DNA of 64,000 nucleotides, taken from assembly GCA_934045075.1 (NCBI GenBank), contig OW203727.1:20729811-20793810 (forward strand). The letters are read 5' to 3'. Positions 37,901 to 45,208 of the stretch are shown piece by piece. The stretch's first letter is position 1; each line of letters starts with the position of its first letter. Both the position numbers and the translations under genes were made by a program. The notes beneath the pieces were generated by a model that worked only from the letters and a program-made list of their open reading frames with translations, was not told the origin of the DNA and did not search any database. This stretch comes from Yponomeuta sedellus. Its lineage: Eukaryota > Arthropoda > Insecta > Lepidoptera > Yponomeutidae.

Positions 37901-38196
37901 CCAATCTGCAACTGCACGCGCGGTCTTCTGAAGACCTGCCACGCTTCGACGGCTTGGACGTGTACAGGCAGATGCTCCTGAAGGGTGTTAAGATTCCTCT
38001 CCTCCCCACTCCTGTTGTCACTGACGCGGAGATAGGCGTCCTGCCAGCCGACCAACTCCCGACGACCACCACAACCAGCTCGACAACCACTTCAACAACC
38101 ACAACCACGACTGCTCGACCGACATCAGACGAGAAGGCCCGCCGAAGAAAAGACGTCAAATACCTCCTGAGGGGGAACAGGATAGTGATAGTTTGA
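19771..38196 (+). CDS. Secreted low-complexity insect protein, five exons found, 5'-incomplete
   Basis: Joined exons: 19771-19931, 20584-20761, 22132-22363, 23241-23396, 37469-38196. They total 1455 nt, or 484 residues plus stop. Every junction has GT/AG and the phases agree (2, 0, 1, 1), which chance would rarely give. The start codon lies in an unlocated upstream exon joined in phase 0. Regions in order: hydrophobic signal core LWVCLACLATSLAAPA (1-16); acidic helix (24-54); Ala/Ser-rich (55-100); amphipathic Gly/Lys segment with KGQLIKGGGALASTLGKV (about 143-160); Pro/Tyr/His/Ala-rich (191-242); proline run (near 318); Thr-rich tail (near 450); basic end RRRKDVKYLLRGNRIVIV. It is therefore probably extracellular, for example cuticular or matrix-associated (inference). 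I do not recognise the family. Confidence 0.8.
20140..20255 (-). mobile_element. 5S-derived SINE, 3' fragment
   Basis: Inverted 3' half with CACCGAGGGGCACGGGTCTC and CCAAGTCCGGATTGGTGG. It lies in intron A. Confidence 0.75.
20272..20319. repeat. Near-perfect hairpin in intron A
   Basis: 16-bp perfect arms (TTTACTTAGCTCTGCC and complement), extendable by 4 more pairs after one mismatch, with a loop of about 6 bases. No transposon context. Confidence 0.9.
20584..20761 (+). CDS. Exon B of the secreted-protein gene (Ala/Ser-rich)
   Basis: The donor CCG|GTAAGT is near ideal. I chose the acceptor ATCTTTACCAG at 20573-20583 for its pyrimidine tract and because it restores phase 2. An alternative AG at 20540-20541 gives the same frame and 14 more residues. 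It codes for TKRSSAQALTSVASKASSL..., a Ser/Ala/Lys-rich segment, ending SGHSDEHGYSYEP. Confidence 0.75.
21126..22050 (+). mobile_element. 5S rRNA-derived SINE, split by a SINE-A insertion
   Basis: The head starts at 21126 and resumes at 21732. GAGTTAAGCAACC (21738) and GGCGCGGTTAG followed by GATGGGTGACCG correspond to the internal control region of arthropod 5S rRNA (A box, then C box). The body includes CGAGGCACGTTAAGCCGTTG and GTCAGAGGCCTTATGGGCGG. The 3' part runs CCGTGGTGGAGTATGGCC to GACCCGTGCCCCAGCAGTGG and a GATATCATC tail. The repeated family, conserved 5S core and simple tail mark it as a SINE, not a 5S gene. Other copies: 29385 (+), 51360 (-), 32133 (-), 33838 (-), 55440 (+). Confidence 0.85.
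21151..21731. mobile_element. Compound SINE-A insertion with 15-bp target duplication
   Basis: The duplication AGTAATTGGAATCAA lies at 21151-21165 and 21717-21731, inside the 5S-SINE head. Between them are an inverted SINE-A core (21168-21330), a direct 3' end with tail (about 21330-21408), ~65 bp of other sequence, and a near full-length direct SINE-A (about 21472-21716) ending AAAATAAAAATATAATAC. One pair of duplications encloses the whole, so it arrived as a complex insertion or grew by a secondary event. Confidence 0.85.
22132..22363 (+). CDS. Exon C of the secreted-protein gene (amphipathic Gly/Lys segment)
   Basis: The acceptor TTGATCCACAG precedes codon CAC in phase 0; the donor ACG|GTGAGT leaves phase 1. 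It codes for HENKVDFWGLKKSILYTLFQ, AVKAITGGVTILKGQLIKGG and GKVISVKGDAVSNLGKK, ending SHKKPH. The periodic Gly/Ala/Val/Lys pattern suggests an amphipathic surface-active or assembly segment rather than a globular enzyme (inference). Confidence 0.85.
22535..22781 (-). mobile_element. SINE-D, inverted full-length copy
   Basis: Contains the inverted 3' block CACTTAGCCTCATAGTTGGG, the body TTTTCCTTCACCGTCAGCG and the tRNA-like head with B box complement GGGGTTCGAAGCC. It lies in intron C. Confidence 0.85.
22798..22962 (+). mobile_element. SINE-A, simple direct copy
   Basis: Core TTAGCTCAGTTAGAAGAGCG, B-box-like TGGTTCGCCTCCC, 3' block TTTTTAGCCTATAAATAGG and tail GTGCATTAAAAAAAAAG. One of the few copies without an inverted partner. 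Confidence 0.85.
23241..23396 (+). CDS. Exon D of the secreted-protein gene (Pro/Tyr/His-rich)
   Basis: Acceptor CGCTTTTCCAG, donor GACG|GTAAGA; phase 1 on both sides, so it could be skipped without shifting frame. It codes for ATAVYGPPPAHIDSYPPSAY, then GAPTAPAHYAHTAPSAVG and GHKYPAHLD. The AYP/AHYAH composition is like structural cuticle or chorion-associated proteins, without a recognised chitin-binding consensus. Confidence 0.8.
26727..26890 (+). mobile_element. LINE-3 family fragment
   Basis: Shares GTGGGTGGAAAAACTAGCAA, CGACCAAATAG-like and GGTCCTCCCCTCCGGGATAC blocks with 27740-27830, 51055-51345 and 54490-54575. It ends in a TGTGAGCTTATGTTATGTGA tail. Decayed coding sequence. Confidence 0.5.
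27740..27835 (+). mobile_element. LINE-3 family 3' end
   Basis: AATCAAGGTTGATGAAGCGA through GTCTCTTTCTTCCCTTCCGG to GGTGTTTATATACG. Same 3' end type as 26727 and 54490. Confidence 0.5.
28032..28081. repeat. Perfect 21-bp hairpin, 8-base loop
   Basis: Both arms are identical in inverted orientation (left arm begins ATTTGTCACGCAG). The loop ATACCATA ends in the middle of CCATATGG. It sits in unique intronic sequence. Confidence 0.9.
28420..28522 (+). mobile_element. LINE 3' end with (GAA)n tail
   Basis: It codes for RDMWKKIVEEAKTHKGL then a stop, followed by AGCGCCATAGGAAGAAGAAG. That is the C-terminal residue pattern and tail of the family represented at 4336-4735 or a relative. Confidence 0.6.
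29385..29825 (+). mobile_element. 5S-derived SINE, older copy with internal insertion
   Basis: The 5S-like core is GAAGTTAAAGCAACACAGGG and GGATGGGTAACC, with body GCAAGGCACGTTTAGCAG and CGGCCTTCGGGCGGCTTC. The 3' part resumes after ~90 bp of extra DNA at TTTGGTGGAGTATGGCC and ends in (ATG)n. More diverged than the copy at 21126. Confidence 0.8.
31285..31760. mobile_element. MITE-3 copy with a nested MITE-1
   Basis: Terminal blocks CGCCGCCAATGGAAAAAAAT and ATTTTTATTCTATTGGTGG are inverted relatives of the termini at 35397-35917. A MITE-1 copy (31396-31515, AGTTTCTGAATTGAGAATTT) lies inside. The inner arms carry CATCCTAGGATG. Confidence 0.65.
32010..32066. repeat. Perfect 25-bp hairpin, 7-base loop
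   Basis: The arms are exact inverted copies starting TACATTTCGTAAGAAAGC; the loop is CTAAGCG. It lies in unique intronic DNA just before an inverted 5S-SINE fragment. Confidence 0.92.
32133..32275 (-). mobile_element. 5S-derived SINE, inverted 3' half
   Basis: CCCCACTGCTGGGGCACGGG, CCACCACGGGGGCCAAGTCC and CAGTGGCGGGCCTTACTG. No 5S-like head. Confidence 0.8.
32335..32590. mobile_element. SINE-A head-to-head hairpin insertion with 12-bp target duplication
   Basis: The duplication AGGATACCATTT lies at 32335-32346 and 32579-32590. Inside, reading left to right: inverted SINE-A from tail to A box, an 18-20 base spacer around TTGTAGAGCTCAATTGG, then direct SINE-A from that point to TTTTTAAA. The two copies are nearly identical over ~85 bp and could fold into one long hairpin. 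The direct arm lacks the last ~45 bases of the 3' end. Confidence 0.92.
32865..32945 (-). mobile_element. SINE-B 3' fragment
   Basis: Inverted 3' SINE-B blocks GAGATGATGTTTTATACAGC and CACTAGATAGGCGAAGAG. Confidence 0.6.
32995..33260. repeat. (GTGA)n tetranucleotide array
   Basis: About 260 bp of GTGA units with sporadic GGTGG and AATGA variants, decaying at both edges. Confidence 0.97.
33838..34025 (-). mobile_element. 5S-derived SINE, inverted 3' half
   Basis: CCCCACTGCTGGGGCAGGGG, CCATACTCCACCACGGGGGC and GAAGTTATGAAGCCGCCCAT. Confidence 0.8.
34530..34650 (+). mobile_element. SINE-E 3' fragment, diverged
   Basis: Blocks GTTACAGAGAGTCCTAGTTT and AGGACCAGAATAACGGATGG resemble the 3' body of 36729-36935. 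Confidence 0.4.
34725..34842 (+). mobile_element. SINE-B 3' fragment
   Basis: Direct 3' end: GTGTGAGTGAAGATGCCACT to AAAAAGGCCAATATTATTAT. 5'-truncated. Confidence 0.85.
34895..35108. repeat. (GTTT)n tetranucleotide array with (ATTT)n edges
   Basis: Roughly 190 bp of uninterrupted TTTG units, flanked on both sides by TTTA units. The long Cys-Leu-Phe-Val open frames here are an artefact of the array. Confidence 0.98.
35397..35917. mobile_element. MITE-3 with an internal tandem duplication
   Basis: Termini GCGCCACCAATGGAATAAAG and TTTTTATTCCATTGGTTAGC are inverted. The palindromic interior (AGAACCTACAGCCTAGAACG ... CTAGACTGTAGGTTCTAA) is present twice in direct orientation, at 35455-35672 and 35692-35873. 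The second copy lacks ~25 bp of the centre. Confidence 0.85.
35965..36155 (+). mobile_element. Non-autonomous interspersed repeat (CTGACCCAGCGAACTTCG family)
   Basis: Direct copy of the repeat at 2545, ending GTTCGCGGGGTCAGCTAG. Confidence 0.8.
36729..36935 (+). mobile_element. SINE-E, tRNA-derived
   Basis: A-box-like TGGTCTAGCCGTTAAGGCG and degenerate B box GGTTGGATTTCC. The body contains GTACATTTGTACAAGTGGCC and the 3' block GCAGGGTATCCTAGTTTGGG. Confidence 0.75.
37469..38196 (+). CDS. Terminal coding exon E of the secreted-protein gene
   Basis: The acceptor CTGTTTCCGAGACAG lies before 37469 and the TGA stop is at 38194-38196. About 242 residues: TKLSGVHAGLVILTPLAEQG; HSAFSAIKNVFSSAV; a proline run QPPPPPQPVPPFKPMSW; the helical segment GLTPEKLQKISDNLDKIANL; a segment PRFDGLDVYRQMLLKGVKI; then a Thr-rich stretch from about 38060 that could be heavily O-glycosylated; and a basic terminus ending IVIV. 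No cysteines are visible in this exon. Confidence 0.85.
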
Positions 38197-38513
38197 GACT
38201 GACTAATGACTGATTAGGTATGTGATTGTGACGCGACGACTTTGACTGTCTGACTAACATGACTCCTGGGACTATGCACTAACACTACCTACACTTTTAT
38301 TACTCTTTATCTTTGCATGTATCGTTAGAAGTAGAACTTAAACGTAGTTGTAGACTACTAAACAGTAGTTCTTGTAGTAGTAACCTTTTATTTTTAGTTA
38401 GAGTATTTAATTTATTATGTCTGAAAAACGGATGAGTATTCTTACAGTATTTTTAGTAAAAGTAATTCAGTATGTAGTTAATGCTATGATATTGTGTAGA
38501 GTAGAAAGATAAA

Positions 38514-38661
38514 GAGTCAGTTTCTAACTTGAGAATTTTGCGAAGTAAATAGTTAATTGTAGTGCTGTCTCTTCGAATTCACAGTAAAAAGCGTAACAGA
38601 ACTTTAGGTAGGTACTTAAGAAATTACTTAGTGAAATTCTCAACTCAGAAATCGGCCCTAA
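38514..38661. mobile_element. MITE-1 copy
   Basis: GTCAGTTTCTAACTTGAGAA to CAACTCAGAAATCGGCCCTA; same palindromic layout as 10559-10697. Confidence 0.8.
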
Positions 38662-39000
38662 GCGATTTTATGATGGAAATGTTTTCAAGTCAAAAATAGT
38701 GTTTATAAAAGTAGTGGCTCTAACAAAGCCACATACATTTTACAGAAGTATGCGCTTATCAGTTGATTTTCAAAGAACATTTTCGTGATATACTCGTAAC
38801 TTTCCTCGTGCCCAAATGTGTTTCTAATACAAGTTCTTGCAAATTTCAGAAGTACCAGTTCAAGGACCAGTGTTGGGGCAAGAAGAATTGCAACATTACC
38901 AATATCAATACCATTATTAGAGAGAATAGATACACCTCGACAACAGAACATAACGCGTTTCCTGAAAGAAATATCAACCATTGGTTTATCGTGAATTAAA

Positions 39001-39240
39001 AATCTGTTAATCTCCTGTTAACGGCTGCTAGTTGTATACACTGGGCCATCTTACCAAAACAGAATGTTAACAGGTTTAAATCTACGGGAAACCGAGGGTA
39101 TTATTATATTTTAACTTAGCTTACTTCACCACAGAAGTGATGCCTAGTTAAACAACTAAACATACACTTATTATGTAACCTTCCTGCGATGCAGGCAGAG
39201 ACCCGTGCCCCAGCAGTGAGGACATACAAGGGTTGATAAC
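39001..39240. mobile_element. MITE-2 fragment and 5S-SINE scrap
   Basis: 39001-39100 shares CTGTTAATCTCCTGTTAACG and GGGAAACCGAGGG with MITE-2. 39180-39240 has TGCGATGCAGGCAGAGACCC and GTGCCCCAGCAGTGAGGAC from the 5S-derived SINE 3' end. Confidence 0.55.
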
Positions 39241-40797
39241 GATAACGATATGATGTAACCATTCTAAAATGATAAATATTTGTATACATCATGTTACTAA
39301 AAGAACGCTAAACTAGAAAACAGGATCTCTAGTATCGGTTTAATTAAATTGTATTTAAGAAACAAAAGAAAAAAATAGTATCGTAACTTTTTTTGTCTTT
39401 CCCATACTTATTGACTTGTATAGTTGAAACTGTACAATTTAACAATGTTTACTATCAGGTTTTAAATTTTTGCCTTAAGAATTTTTCTTACAATCTTGAA
39501 AGATTGTATAAAAAAAGTAAATTGAGAATGTGAAACTTTTATTCATTAAATGCTGTCAAATTATTGATAGTGAAGAACTTTTAATAACACGGTTAGGTAA
39601 ACGAACAAATAAACAAAAATATGTGTATAACGAAAAGTTACCAATAAAATGTATTTATATTGTTGATAATTTTTTCAGGAAATATGTTAAAGATTCGAAT
39701 TAAACGTTAAACAATAATAAACTCAAGTACTTACCTATAATATTACAAAAAAGTAGTCTAAGATTGAAATATTGAAAATTTTAGTTCCCAATGAATTTTA
39801 AATTGTGATGTTGCATGTAATGTATTAAATTAAGTATTTAAACTGATATTAATATTAAGTAGTAATCACTGCCTGTAATATAAATCTAACTAGAATTGTG
39901 AAATATTACCAGAGATGTGGAAAAATTATAATTGAAATTTAATTTAAAGAGATTAAAGAAGTAGTAAAGAAGTCTGTAGCAGGTCAACCTTTACATTTTG
40001 GTAGCAATTTCAATTGTTACGCAATCAAATTGAGTATACGAGTGTCAAGATTGATGTACTGTTAACTGTACCTACATTTTATTCATATATGTGTATTTTC
40101 TGTTTTGAAGTAAAACACTCATAGCATAACATATTACTTATTTAAATATCAAGGCAGTTCCAAATTTAGTAAAAGATAAGTAATGCTTTATTATTGACAA
40201 ATAAAACGTGTACAGGTACTCTTGTATATTTGTGTAAAAATTGTAGATACCTATGTTTAATAAGAATGAAAATTGAAACAAAATAATGTACAATCAGCAA
40301 TTTGTAAAGATGGAACCGAAAGTTACAAAAAATCTGTACATATTGCTCAATTAGACATAATTTGTGACGATTATTTTGTATTTTTGTAAATAAATTATGT
40401 GGGTTATGCGATGAGCGTTGTTTTAATTCTTTATTCTGATTGTGAAAGTAAATGTCAGCATAAATTATATGTTAAACGCATTTTTCTATGTAAGCTAGGA
40501 GCAAGCATGGAGTATAGCAGCCACCATATAGACAACAATAATAATAAATAATGTTTCACAATAAAAAAAAATTACAGGTCAGTTATTAATTAACTGGATA
40601 TAAAAATCATTAATGTCGTATAATGCCATCTCAAAAAGACTACGCTTCAGATTTGTTTTAAACGTAGGTAAGACTCTCGGTTTCAGGTATATCGCGCGGC
40701 AGCTTATTATATACCTTCGCTTCAAATACCTGAGAAACTGGTTATTTGTACGCTAAATGCGAAGAAACCAGTTTAAATTGATATACCTCAAATATAC

Positions 40798-41642
40798 TAT
40801 TTTTATTTTTAATGCACTAACCCGTGCTAAAGACAATTTTAAAAACCTATTTAGAGGCTAAAAATTCCTCCCATGCCGGGATTAGAACCCGCGACCTCTG
40901 GCTATCCGTGCCAGCACTCTTTCCAACTGACCTAATAGGCGACTCACCGGCATCAGTGAAGCTTCGAACCTCTTTACACTATTCTCTGTATTACGTACAG
41001 GCAGCGACATCTGGCTGAAGTAAATTGCATCACTTACAGCCCCGAGCACGGATAGCCAGAGGTCGCGGGTTCGAATTCCGGCATGGGTGGAATTTTTAGG
41101 GTTCCGTACCTCAAAAGGAAAAAACGGAACCCTTATAGGATCACTTTGTTGTCCGTCTGTCCGTCCGTCCGTCCGTCTGTCAAGACCCTTTTTCTCAGGA
41201 ACGCGTGGAGGTGTGAAGCTGAAATTTATATCAATTACTCAGGTCTACTGTCCCTTGACTCTGTGAAAAAATCAAACTTCTAAGCCAACGCAATCAAAAG
41301 ATACAGCCGTTTATGCCGCAAATTTTCGACACTTGCAAGGGAATCAAAACCTACAGGGTGCTTCCCGTGAACTCAGAATCTTGAAATTTGGTACGAAGCA
41401 ACGTCTTATAGCATAGATAAAGGAAAAATTACGAAAACCATAAATTTTTAGTTACATCACATAATATATATTTTTTTAATAATTTTAAACTTACTACCCA
41501 TTTCCTCATAAACGCGTAGAGGTATTAAATTGAAATTCATACCAAATACTCAGGTCTATAATACAGGTTTGTACGGAACCCTCGGTGCGCGAGTCTGACT
41601 CGCACTTGGCCGGTTTTTTTAGCCTCTAAATAGGTTTTTAAA
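40798..41642. mobile_element. SINE-A head-to-head pair, split by another repeat
   Basis: The inverted tail and full inverted SINE-A run 40798-41043. Direct SINE-A then begins at GAGCACGGATAGCCAGAGG (41043), is interrupted at TTTTTAG (41098) and resumes at 41618 to TTTTTAAA. The orientation arrangement is the same as at 32335. Confidence 0.85.
41098..41620. mobile_element. Insertion of the GTTCCGTACCTCAAAAGG repeat
   Basis: ~520-bp repeat starting GGGTTCCGTACCTCAAAAGG, with a (TCCG)n run near 41160, and ending GGAACCCTCGGTGCGCGAGT then CTTGGCCGG. It is a widespread insect non-coding repeat. TTTTTAG on both sides may be its target duplication within SINE-A. No coding potential. Confidence 0.75.
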
Positions 41643-41732
41643 ATACGTCAAATAGTTATTCAGAGTGTATAACTTATTTATTAGTAAGGCCGTTACTCTG
41701 AACATTCGGATAGCTCAGCAAAACACCAACTT

Positions 41733-42135
41733 GCCGCACTCGACTCGATGGAACGCAGACCCAAGAGGCTAATTTGTGACTTAAAGCTAGGAACACAGTT
41801 TCACAGCTTATCCGCCTCACCCACGGTCACCAGGTTGCCTGCCTGTCGGTCTTCTACAAGATGTACTTCGGAGAGTGTGCTTGTGGACTCCATAAGCTCA
41901 TACCGCCATCCCCATTCCGAAATCGGAACACCAGGCGTACTGTGGGATACCATCCGCTCTTGGTTGACATTCCGAGCCTTCGCACAAAGCACTTTTCGTC
42001 ATCCTTCGTAATCCGCACACCCGAAGTGTGGAACACCTTGCTGTCGTTCGTTTTTCCGAACAATTATAACCTGAACCTCTATATGATGCGTGTGAACAGG
42101 CTTCCTCTGTGCCCACTCGGTCCATTCTAGGCCGC
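41733..42135 (+). mobile_element. LINE C-terminal fragment, frameshifted
   Basis: 41861 to 42130 is open: MYFGECACGLHKLIPPSPFR, then RTVGYHPLLVDIPSLRTKH, VWNTLLSFVFPNNYNL and a stop. Upstream, in another frame, SMERRPKRLICDLKLGTQ and SASPTVTRLPACRSSTRC look like the preceding part, so one frameshift separates them. The residue pattern (GEC...L..LIP...TR, WN.LP...FP) is common in C-termini of arthropod LINEs. Confidence 0.65.
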
Positions 42136-42242
42136 ATCTTAACCCGCAGGGTAGAAAGAGGTTAAGAGTAAACGCATTTTTTATTAAAAATAGCTTATAT
42201 ACGTCGTGCTTACGAGTATGTACGTAAGGTTATATACGACAT

Positions 42243-42335
42243 GGGCATTACCTCCTATGATAGCACAACGTGGCGCTCTTTAGGGGAGGGCTATGTCCAG
42301 CAGTGGACTAATATAGCCTGACGACGACGACGATA
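42243..42335 (+). mobile_element. RTE-like LINE 3' end with (GAC)n tail
   Basis: It codes for MGITSYDSTTWRSLGEGYVQ then QWTNIA and a stop, followed by (CGA)n. Intact sister of 3340-3472. Confidence 0.8.
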
Positions 42336-42339
42336 CGTC

Positions 42340-42560
42340 ATACCACAGGTTACGGCCTTCTCTCAGAGAGAGAGTGTTTATTTTATTTTTATTTTGATTT
42401 ATAAACAGAGTAAACAACAAATACTTGAAGTAAATGACTTATAATATTTTTTTAATTCCTAAGCATTCCTCACCGCGAGAAACGTGCCCACCGCAGATTG
42501 ACAATTTGAAGGGCTGATGTGTGTAAGCACCTCAGCAACTCAGGTTTCCTCACGATGTTT
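42340..42560 (-). mobile_element. SINE-C inverted fragment
   Basis: GGCCTTCTCTCAGAGAGAG, GCCCACCGCAGATTGACAAT and TTTCCTCACGATGTTTTCC in the order of an inverted SINE-C; interrupted near 42380-42470. Confidence 0.5.
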
Positions 42561-43333
42561 TCCTTCACAATTACCGAGTGGGTCTAATTACGATTACTTA
42601 AGATGTCGGGAATTAAGGTAATTAAACTTTACATCCTATCCTACCAATATTATAAGCGTGAAAGTTTGTGAAGATGTTTGGATTATGTCACAATGGTACT
42701 CAATCCGCAAGAACAGTTGAACAGAGTTACATGCAACTTCGCATTCGCATACAGATACACCTAATGAGACATAGGATGCGTCACATCACGTTAATGAGTT
42801 ACCATATTTTATTGTCATGTAACCTTTTTTCAAGCCAAACTCTAAGATATTTGTTTATGCGTCGCCATGTTTCTACAATTATTTTAAGACAATAGGCATA
42901 GCGAAAGATTTTTAAAACTATATTTCAGTAATAAACTAAACTTTATAGAAGTTTTCTTTTTAATCTCTGATTATTTGATACTATCGTCACGCGTATTGCT
43001 AAAACTTCGTAAACCCGGCGGTCCAAACGGTCTTAAACCGTGAGCAGTGCACCCGTATCAACTCTGCGTGGTCACATCTGCAAATTGCTACGATAGAAAG
43101 ACTAGGCGAAAACAGTTGCTGCACAAATTGCTTAGGCGCTCTCTTCATATCGTTGAGTAAAAAAGAGCTCAAACGTAAGCAACACGGAAGCATAATGCTG
43201 AGTTGTACGAAATAAATTATTCTTTGCTGACATCTGAAATATCGCAATGAAGTCTTATCTTTCTTCGCGAGAGCAAACTTTTGTTTAGAAGGACGAGTAT
43301 ACCTACGCCTCTCAATAAGTTGTATATGACCAC

Positions 43334-43792
43334 TTAGTCCTAGCAGCTACGGCAGTTTTTTACCGAAAAGCTGCATCTTATGATGAAAGCAAGCCGTTTT
43401 GTACAGTGATAGTAGGGCCAAAAATAAGCGGTTTGACCCGCAGCAGCACAATGGTAATTGTTGCTGCAGCGGTTAAAATGAAATTGTTTATTTTAATGCC
43501 CAATATCATTGCGCGATATGGCTAGCTTACATGACAAAAATAAGTTCTCGCGAGGGCTTTTCCAGCACACGTAAACCTAAATATTTCCTAATCTATTAAA
43601 GATTAGGAAAAGGATAGGATGATCTCTGTTTTATTTAACGCTTAACCTGTCAGAATTTTTCAAAGAAGTGGCGCCCTCACTGCTCCGAAGGGTGAAACTT
43701 GTGATGCTCTGGGTCAAAACGCTTATTTTTGTCCCTACAATCACTGTGCTTTCATCATAAAATGCAGCTTTTTTCATAGCCGCTAGGACTAA
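43334..43792. mobile_element. 459-bp MITE with ~110-bp terminal inverted repeats
   Basis: The left end (TTAGTCCTAGCAGCTACGGC, then AAAAGCTGCATCTTATGATG and CCAAAAATAAGCGGTTTGAC) is mirrored at the right end with a few percent divergence and small indels. The centre is unique and non-coding. The target duplication is unclear. Confidence 0.8.
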
Positions 43793-45208
43793 CTGTGTAT
43801 GATAACATCACCAACTATGTAAAATCACGATGACCTATAACAAAAATTTAACTAGAACTAGAACATATTATCAGTCATGTTGAATTGTTATGTAAATAGT
43901 ACCAACGTCCCGTAGCTCTTATGTAGATGCCTAATTTTGAAAAGCAGCTCGGTGGAGGAGTGTCTCAAAGTAATGCAATTAATTAAACACCTTTTAATCA
44001 ACGCTTAGGACTATATGCGTAACATTGGACTAATAAGCACCTTATTTAAAACACAGCTTAGATAATGTTTCTCAAAGGAAATAGCGTAATCCCAAGACTC
44101 TACGTAACAAGACGCAGCATGCCACTAATCTACAGTCACGCATAAAAGGGGTTCCAGTAGATGCTATACACAAATTAACATATGCTGCCTTATAGATTCC
44201 ACTGCAGAGCTCATACCTACTCTGAGAAAGAGAGATTCCCACCGCGGATTGACGATTTTTAGAGATATTTTGCAAAGAAGCCATATCAAATATTTGAGTG
44301 GAATTTGACAAAAAGGATCAGAAAATAAGTAATTGGTAAACTTGTTGGTAGTACTCTTTAAATTTTTTTGTACCGCTAGGGCTGTAGCATTGAAAAATAG
44401 TTCGAAAACGCAGATTTATTCAGTATTCAAAATATACTGAGTAAGCGGGCAAATATTTGCATAAGTATGAATTTTGAGAATCCAGCCCCTGATTTTAATT
44501 TGTTCATTCCGATCTGACTAAGATGAAATAAAATTTATTCATAAAATCATAGGCACAAACATAGTGTACATAACAATTGAATTTTTAACATAGGAAAGAG
44601 TTTTAGCCTGATAATTTAGCCTAAATTAGGAATAAAACTGTATTTTAGACTTTGTACGTAAAAGCCTAAATAATTATAATGACATTAATTGAGATTTTTT
44701 ACAGAAAAAAAATTAAAATTATTGCCATTTTTTTTTGCTTCATTAGTTGAATCAGGTATTAACTATGAAATGAAATGGTTTTATTCAAAGGAAACTGCGG
44801 CTTAATGAACGTTACAGGTCAAACTAGGTGTCCATTTCAAAATCTAGATCATTTTAAAGAAGAAATGGACAAAAACACGCCAAGGGATAGCTTACATGCC
44901 CCGGAAAAAAAAACTAGCATGTCTGGAATAGAATAAATAAAAATAGCCTTTATTTGCATGTTAAAAAAATTAAAATTTACATTTCTACTTTCTTCTTTAT
45001 GTTAATAATGTTAACAATGTTAATAATGTTAATGTTGACATGCTTATTTATTTCCATATTGCTTAATTGATTGAATTTATTGTTAGGTTCAAAGACATTT
45101 ATTTCTCATAAAGAACTTACAGTTCACTTAATTAATGAGAAAAAAAAAAAAAAAAACTTAAAATTAGCTTATATTATACGGCATGCATTAAAGTAGCATC
45201 AATCTTAA

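Larger units (their letters stand above)
38197..40410 (+). other. Probable 3' UTR of the secreted-protein gene
   Basis: A+T-rich sequence after the stop. AATAAA signals occur at several places; the best placed is TAAATAAATTATG at 40388 with a GT-rich stretch (GTGGGTTATGCGATGAGCGT) downstream. A MITE-1 (38514-38661), a MITE-2 fragment (39001-39100) and a 5S-SINE scrap (39180-39240) lie inside, so a shorter transcript end is equally possible. Confidence 0.4.

Noticed and set aside
37603..38159. Minus-strand frames opposite exon E
   Set aside because: Antisense shadows of the Pro- and Thr-rich coding exon, including poly-Val from the Thr codons.
41083..41283. 66-codon frame with VCPSVRPSVK
   Set aside because: It lies wholly in the GTTCCGTACC non-coding repeat and reflects its (TCCG)n tract.
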